Shown here: positions 1 through 5,328 of the stretch, piece after piece
How the letters are laid out: every line of letters starts with the position of its first letter
Numbering within the stretch: the first letter of the stretch is position 1
Assembly (NCBI GenBank): GCA_902495985.1
Contig: CABUZF010000102.1
Coordinates: forward strand, 1-5,328
Source: an uncultured Collinsella sp.
GTDB lineage: Bacteria; Actinomycetota; Coriobacteriia; Coriobacteriales; Coriobacteriaceae
Length of the DNA stretch: 5,328 nucleotides
Direction of reading: 5' to 3'
Notes under the pieces: generated by a model
What the model was told of the DNA's origin: nothing
Seen by the model: the letters and a program-made list of their open reading frames with translations, nothing else
Database searches by the model: none
Translations under genes and position numbers: made by a program

Positions 1-1463
<1,463 letters not shown>

Positions 1464-1469
1464 TTGACT

Positions 1470-4400
1470 GTGGCAGATTTCGAAGCTACTGATTTTGACT
1501 CGGTAAAGATCTCCCTTGCCTCCGCCGACCAGATCCGTTCCTGGTCGCACGGTGAGGTCAAGAAGCCGGAGACCATCAATTACCGTACCCTCAAGCCCGA
1601 GAAGGACGGCCTGTTCTGCGAGAAGATCTTCGGTCCCGCCAAGGACTGGGAGTGCTCCTGCGGCAAGTACAAGGGCATCCGCTTTAAGGGTATCGTCTGC
1701 GAGCGCTGCGGCGTCGAGGTTACCTCGGCCAAGGTGCGTCGCGACCGCATGGGCCATATCGAGCTCGCCGCTCCCGTGTCCCACATCTGGTACTTCAAGA
1801 GCCCCACGAGCTTCCCGATGAGCCGTATGCTCGACATCAAGTCCAAGGACCTCGAGAAGGTTCTGTACTTTGCCAGCTACATCATCACCGAGGTTGACTA
1901 TGAGGCCCGCGAGGCCGACGCCGACGACCTGCGCGAGGAGCTCGCCGCCGATCTGGAGGAGATCGATGCCGAGTGCGCCCGCCAGATCGAGTCCCTCAAG
2001 GAGCAGGGCAACCCCGAGAACTTCGACGAGTTCTCCGACGAGGAGCCGCTGACCCCCGAGGAGATCGCCTCTGGCATCGTCGACATCGAGGAAGAGTGCA
2101 AGGACGAGAAGCAGCTCCGCACGGACGCCTTCAACGCCTTCATGAAGCTCACCGAGCGCGACCTCATCTCCGATGAGCCGCTGTTCCGTGAGATGACCCG
2201 TTACTACTCCATGTACTTCAAGGGTGGTATGGGTGCCGAGGCTGTCCGCGACCTGCTCGCTGCTATCGACCTCCCCTCCGAGGCCGAGAAGCTCAAGGCC
2301 ATCATCGCCGACGAGGATTCCCAGAAGCAGAAGCGCGAGAAGGCCGTCAAGCGCCTCGAGGTCGTTGACGCCTTCCTGAAGGGCGGCAACAGCCCCGCGA
2401 ACATGATTCTGGACGTCATCCCGGTCATTCCGCCCGATCTGCGCCCGATGGTCCAGCTCGACGGCGGCCGCTTCGCCGCGTCCGACCTCAACGACCTGTA
2501 CCGTCGCGTGATCAACCGTAACAACCGACTCAAGCGCCTGCTCGACCTGGACGCCCCTGCGATTATCGTGAACAACGAGAAGCGCATGCTCCAGGAGTCC
2601 GTGGACGCCCTGTTCGACAACGGCCGTCGTGGTCGCCCGGTCTCTGGCCGTGGCGGTCGCCCGCTCAAGTCGCTCGCCGAGGCCCTCAAGGGCAAGCAGG
2701 GTCGCTTCCGTCAGAACCTGCTGGGTAAGCGTGTCGACTATTACGGCCGTTCGGTTATCGTTACCGACCCCAAGCTGCTGCTGCACCAGTGCGGTCTGCC
2801 CAAGACCATGGCGCTGGAGCTCTTCAAGCCCTTCGTTATGAAGCGCCTGGTCGAGCTCGGCAAGGTCGAGAACATCAAGGGCGCCAAGCGCGCTATCGAC
2901 CGCGGTGCCACCTTTGTGTGGGATATCCTCGAAGAGGTCATCGACGGCCGCGTCGTGCTGCTCAACCGTGCACCGACCCTGCACCGTCTGTCCATCCAGG
3001 CCTTTGAGCCGGTGCTGGTCGAGGGCAAGGCTATCCACCTGCACCCGCTGGTCTGCTCGCCCTTCAACGCCGACTTCGATGGCGACCAGATGTCTGTCCA
3101 TGTGCCGCTGTCCAGTCAGGCTCAGGCCGAGGCCCGCGTGCTCATGCTCTCTGCGAATAACCTGCGCTCGCCGGCATCCGGCAAGCCGGTCAACATCCCT
3201 TCGCAGGACATGATCATCGGTGTGTACTACCTGACCCAGGTCCGCGAGGGTCTGCCGGGCGAGAACCACGTGTTCTCGAGCTTCGACGACGCGCTGCACG
3301 CCTATGACTGCCGCTCCGAGGTCGACATGCAGGCCAAGATCCAGGTCCGCGTGTCCGCTGCCGATGCCAACGTCATCAATGAGGACGGCACCCGTATCTT
3401 CCGCGTCAAGAACGGCAAGAACGAGTTTGTCGACTACGATGTCACCGGCAACAAGACCGCGCGCTTCGAGACCTCCATCGGCCGCATCATCTTCAACCGC
3501 CAGTGCCTGCCCGAAGACTACGAGTTCATGAACTACAAGATGGTCAAGGGCGACGTGGCCAAGCTGGTTGCCGACTGCTGCGATCGTTACCCCGAGGCCA
3601 AGGTCGGCCCGATCCTCGACGCCATCAAGTACTCCGGCTTCCACTACGCTACCCGCGCCGGCCTCACCATCTCGGTGTGGGACGCTCTCATCCCTGCCGA
3701 GAAGCAGGAGCTGCTCGACCGCGCCCAGGCCAACGTCGACCAGATCAACGAGTACTTCGAGGAGGGCTTCATCAACGAGACGGAGCGCCACATCGAAGTC
3801 GTTAACGAGTGGACCGCTTGTACCGACAAGGTCGCAGCGCTCATGCTCGACATGTTCGACGAGGAGAACCCGCTGTACATGATGGCCGACTCCGGCGCCC
3901 GTGGTTCTAAGACCCAGCTGCGTCAGCTCGGCGGCATGCGTGGCCTGATGGCAGACATGTCCGGCGAGACGATCGACCTTCCCATTAAGGCGAACTTCCG
4001 CGAGGGCCTGCTGCCGCTCGAGTACTTCATTTCGACCTACGGCGCCCGTAAGGGCCTGGTCGATACCGCATCCCACACCTCGGACTCTGGTTACCTGACC
4101 CGTCGTCTGGTCGACGTGGCCCAGGACGTCATCGTCCGCGAGGAGGACTGCGGTACGCACGAGGGCGTTACCTACAACCTCATCATCCCCGGCACCACCG
4201 ATCTCAACACCGACCTTGTCGGCCGTTGCTTCATTGAGGATGTCGTGGCTCCCGATGGCACCGTGCTCTTTGAGCAGGACGGCTACATCGAGAAGGTCGC
4301 CGACATCCAGAAGATGGTCGATGCGGGCCTCAAGAAGGTCAAGCTTCGCGCGCTGCTCACCTGCCGCTCCAAGTACGGCGTGTGCCAGAAGTGCTACGGC

Positions 4401-5328
4401 TGGGATCTTTCCACCCGTCGTCCGGTCGCCATCGGTACTGCCGTCGGCATTATTGCCGCCCAGTCCATCGGCGAGCCCGGTACGCAGCTTACGATGCGTA
4501 CCATTCACTCCGGCGGCGTCGCTGGCGTCGACGATATTACGCAGGGTCTGCCTACGGTCAGCCGTATGTTCGATATCGTCGGCAACGTCAACGAGAAGAT
4601 CCTGGGTCGCGAGGCCGAGCTGGCTCCGTACTCCGGCCACCTCTCGATTAAGCCCGAGAAGTCCGAGTACGTGCTGACGCTCACCGACTCTGAGGATCAC
4701 ACCCGTGTCCTCGACGAGCGTCGCGTCCCCGCTTCGGTGCGCTTTATGCCCGAGATCGAGGACGGCTGCGAGGTTCGCGCCGGCGATCAGATCACCAAGG
4801 GCTTCGTCAACTTCCGCAACCTGCGCAAGCTGACTGACATCGAGTCGACGATGCACACCTTCGTCGAGAGCGTCAAGGACGTCTACACCAGCCAGGGCGT
4901 CGACCTGAACGACAAGCACATCGAGGTGCTCGCACGTCAGATGCTGCGTCGCGTTCAGATCACCAACCCCGGCGACTCCAAGTACCTGCTTGGTCAGTAT
5001 GTCGATCGCTACGAGTTCGCTGACGAGGTCGAGCGCGTTGCCCGTCTGGGCGGTCAGGCTCCTGTGGCCGAGCCCGTCATCCTGGGTACGCTCAAGGTCG
5101 CGTCCAACATCGACTCCTGGCTGTCGAGCGCTTCGTTCATCCGTACCGCCGGCGTCCTTACCGAGGCTGCCATTGAGGGCAAGGTCGATCACCTGCTCGA
5201 CCTTAAGTCCAACGTCATCGTCGGTAAGAAGATCCCGGCCGGTACCGGCCTCAAGCCGTACGCCAACGCCAAGCTGACGTATCGCACGGCCGACGGCTAT
5301 GTCGACATCGATGGCCCGGCTTCGCCCA
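1470..5328 (+). CDS. rpoC: DNA-directed RNA polymerase subunit beta' (3' end outside window)
   Basis: This is the catalytic beta' subunit: 1286 codons from GTG 1470, open without a stop to the right edge. In order: N-terminal zinc ribbon, Cys 62, 64, 77 and 80; acidic helix-prone insert, about residues 140-232; lid with LDGGRFAASDL, about 330-340; clamp helices that bind sigma, about 344-388; switch 2, about 405-428; active-site NADFDGD at 3066-3086, whose Asp 535, 537 and 539 hold the catalytic magnesium; bridge helix, about 803-830; second zinc site, Cys 894, 965, 972 and 975; trigger loop with Gln1006, Met1009, Arg1010 and His1013; switch 1, about 1208-1240; and PAGTG near 1256-1260. The SI3 insertion of E. 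coli is absent, as expected for this type. The start is supported by the Shine-Dalgarno at 1455-1460 and an N-terminus of normal family form. Several nearly invariant residues differ (see findings), but all catalytic and zinc ligands are intact, so the gene looks functional. Arg codons are all CGN and no TTA, CTA or ATA was seen in frame, as expected of a highly expressed gene. Only the C-terminal tail should be missing. Identity is certain. Confidence 0.99.
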   Translation, partial: MADFEATDFDSVKISLASADQIRSWSHGEVKKPETINYRTLKPEKDGLFCEKIFGPAKDWECSCGKYKGIRFKGIVCERCGVEVTSAKVRRDRMGHIELAAPVSHIWYFKSPTSFPMSRMLDIKSKDLEKVLYFASYIITEVDYEAREADADDLREELAADLEEIDAECARQIESLKEQGNPENFDEFSDEEPLTPEEIASGIVDIEEECKDEKQLRTDAFNAFMKLTERDLISDEPLFREMTRYYSMYFKGGMGAEAVRDLLAAIDLPSEAEKLKAIIADEDSQKQKREKAVKRLEVVDAFLKGGNSPANMILDVIPVIPPDLRPMVQLDGGRFAASDLNDLYRRVINRNNRLKRLLDLDAPAIIVNNEKRMLQESVDALFDNGRRGRPVSGRGGRPLKSLAEALKGKQGRFRQNLLGKRVDYYGRSVIVTDPKLLLHQCGLPKTMALELFKPFVMKRLVELGKVENIKGAKRAIDRGATFVWDILEEVIDGRVVLLNRAPTLHRLSIQAFEPVLVEGKAIHLHPLVCSPFNADFDGDQMSVHVPLSSQAQAEARVLMLSANNLRSPASGKPVNIPSQDMIIGVYYLTQVREGLPGENHVFSSFDDALHAYDCRSEVDMQAKIQVRVSAADANVINEDGTRIFRVKNGKNEFVDYDVTGNKTARFETSIGRIIFNRQCLPEDYEFMNYKMVKGDVAKLVADCCDRYPEAKVGPILDAIKYSGFHYATRAGLTISVWDALIPAEKQELLDRAQANVDQINEYFEEGFINETERHIEVVNEWTACTDKVAALMLDMFDEENPLYMMADSGARGSKTQLRQLGGMRGLMADMSGETIDLPIKANFREGLLPLEYFISTYGARKGLVDTASHTSDSGYLTRRLVDVAQDVIVREEDCGTHEGVTYNLIIPGTTDLNTDLVGRCFIEDVVAPDGTVLFEQDGYIEKVADIQKMVDAGLKKVKLRALLTCRSKYGVCQKCYGWDLSTRRPVAIGTAVGIIAAQSIGEPGTQLTMRTIHSGGVAGVDDITQGLPTVSRMFDIVGNVNEKILGREAELAPYSGHLSIKPEKSEYVLTLTDSEDHTRVLDERRVPASVRFMPEIEDGCEVRAGDQITKGFVNFRNLRKLTDIESTMHTFVESVKDVYTSQGVDLNDKHIEVLARQMLRRVQITNPGDSKYLLGQYVDRYEFADEVERVARLGGQAPVAEPVILGTLKVASNIDSWLSSASFIRTAGVLTEAAIEGKVDHLLDLKSNVIVGKKIPAGTGLKPYANAKLTYRTADGYVDIDGPASP

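Noticed and set aside
1464..1469. In-frame TTG as an alternative rpoC start
   Set aside because: It is only 3 bases from the Shine-Dalgarno, whereas GTG 1470 has 9-base spacing.
2204..2695. 163-codon antisense open frame inside rpoC
   Set aside because: It is Arg/Ser-rich with no domain or ribosome site recognised, and lies entirely opposite conserved rpoC sequence.
3165..3190. Short CCGG-rich inverted repeats
   Set aside because: They are small, imperfect and inside conserved coding sequence, as expected by chance at this GC content.
4216..4677. 153-codon same-strand open frame in another phase inside rpoC
   Set aside because: It overlaps the second zinc site and trigger loop of rpoC and has shadow-like Ser/Arg/Pro composition.
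5237..5250. Perfect 14-base palindrome GGCCGGTACCGGCC
   Set aside because: It encodes Ala-Gly-Thr-Gly of the invariant PAGTG motif with the preferred GC-ending codons. It has no loop or following T-run, so it is not a terminator, and is best explained by coding constraint.

Overview
The window is an ordinary core-genome segment: the 3' part of rpoB followed by most of rpoC, both on the + strand. These genes encode the beta and beta' subunits of DNA-dependent RNA polymerase. Nothing mobile, no RNA gene, no CRISPR array and no accessory system is visible. Coding sequence fills everything except a 6-base gap at 1464-1469.

Organism: the DNA is GC-rich, with C or G at most third codon positions. 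The proteins look actinobacterial. RpoB lacks the large proteobacterial SI2 insertion. RpoC lacks the SI3 insertion in the trigger loop and has an acidic, helix-prone insert after its N-terminal zinc ribbon, in the place where mycobacterial RpoC has one. The catalytic aspartates fall at residues 535/537/539, as in Mycobacterium tuberculosis. RpoC nevertheless departs from textbook Actinobacteria at several almost invariant positions, so I suspect a deep-branching class such as Coriobacteriia (Collinsella/Olsenella-like gut bacteria). That placement is inference from memory, not from a search.

Layout: 1-1463 is the C-terminal 486 codons of rpoB, open at the 5' edge. At 1455-1460 the last two rpoB sense codons (AAG GAG) form the Shine-Dalgarno sequence for rpoC. 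From 1470 to the right edge runs rpoC, 1286 codons from a GTG start with no stop reached, so its extreme C-terminus lies outside. Both genes are in the same reading frame, separated only by one TAG and two sense codons.

The two subunits form the catalytic crab-claw of RNA polymerase, and equal supply is expected from co-transcription and the tight translational junction. What deserves a second look is in the protein detail. Changes occur in switch 1, switch 2, the bridge helix and the trigger loop of beta'. The zinc-ribbon position linked to fidaxomicin sensitivity carries serine. The end of beta has an acidic tail. No undescribed system was found.
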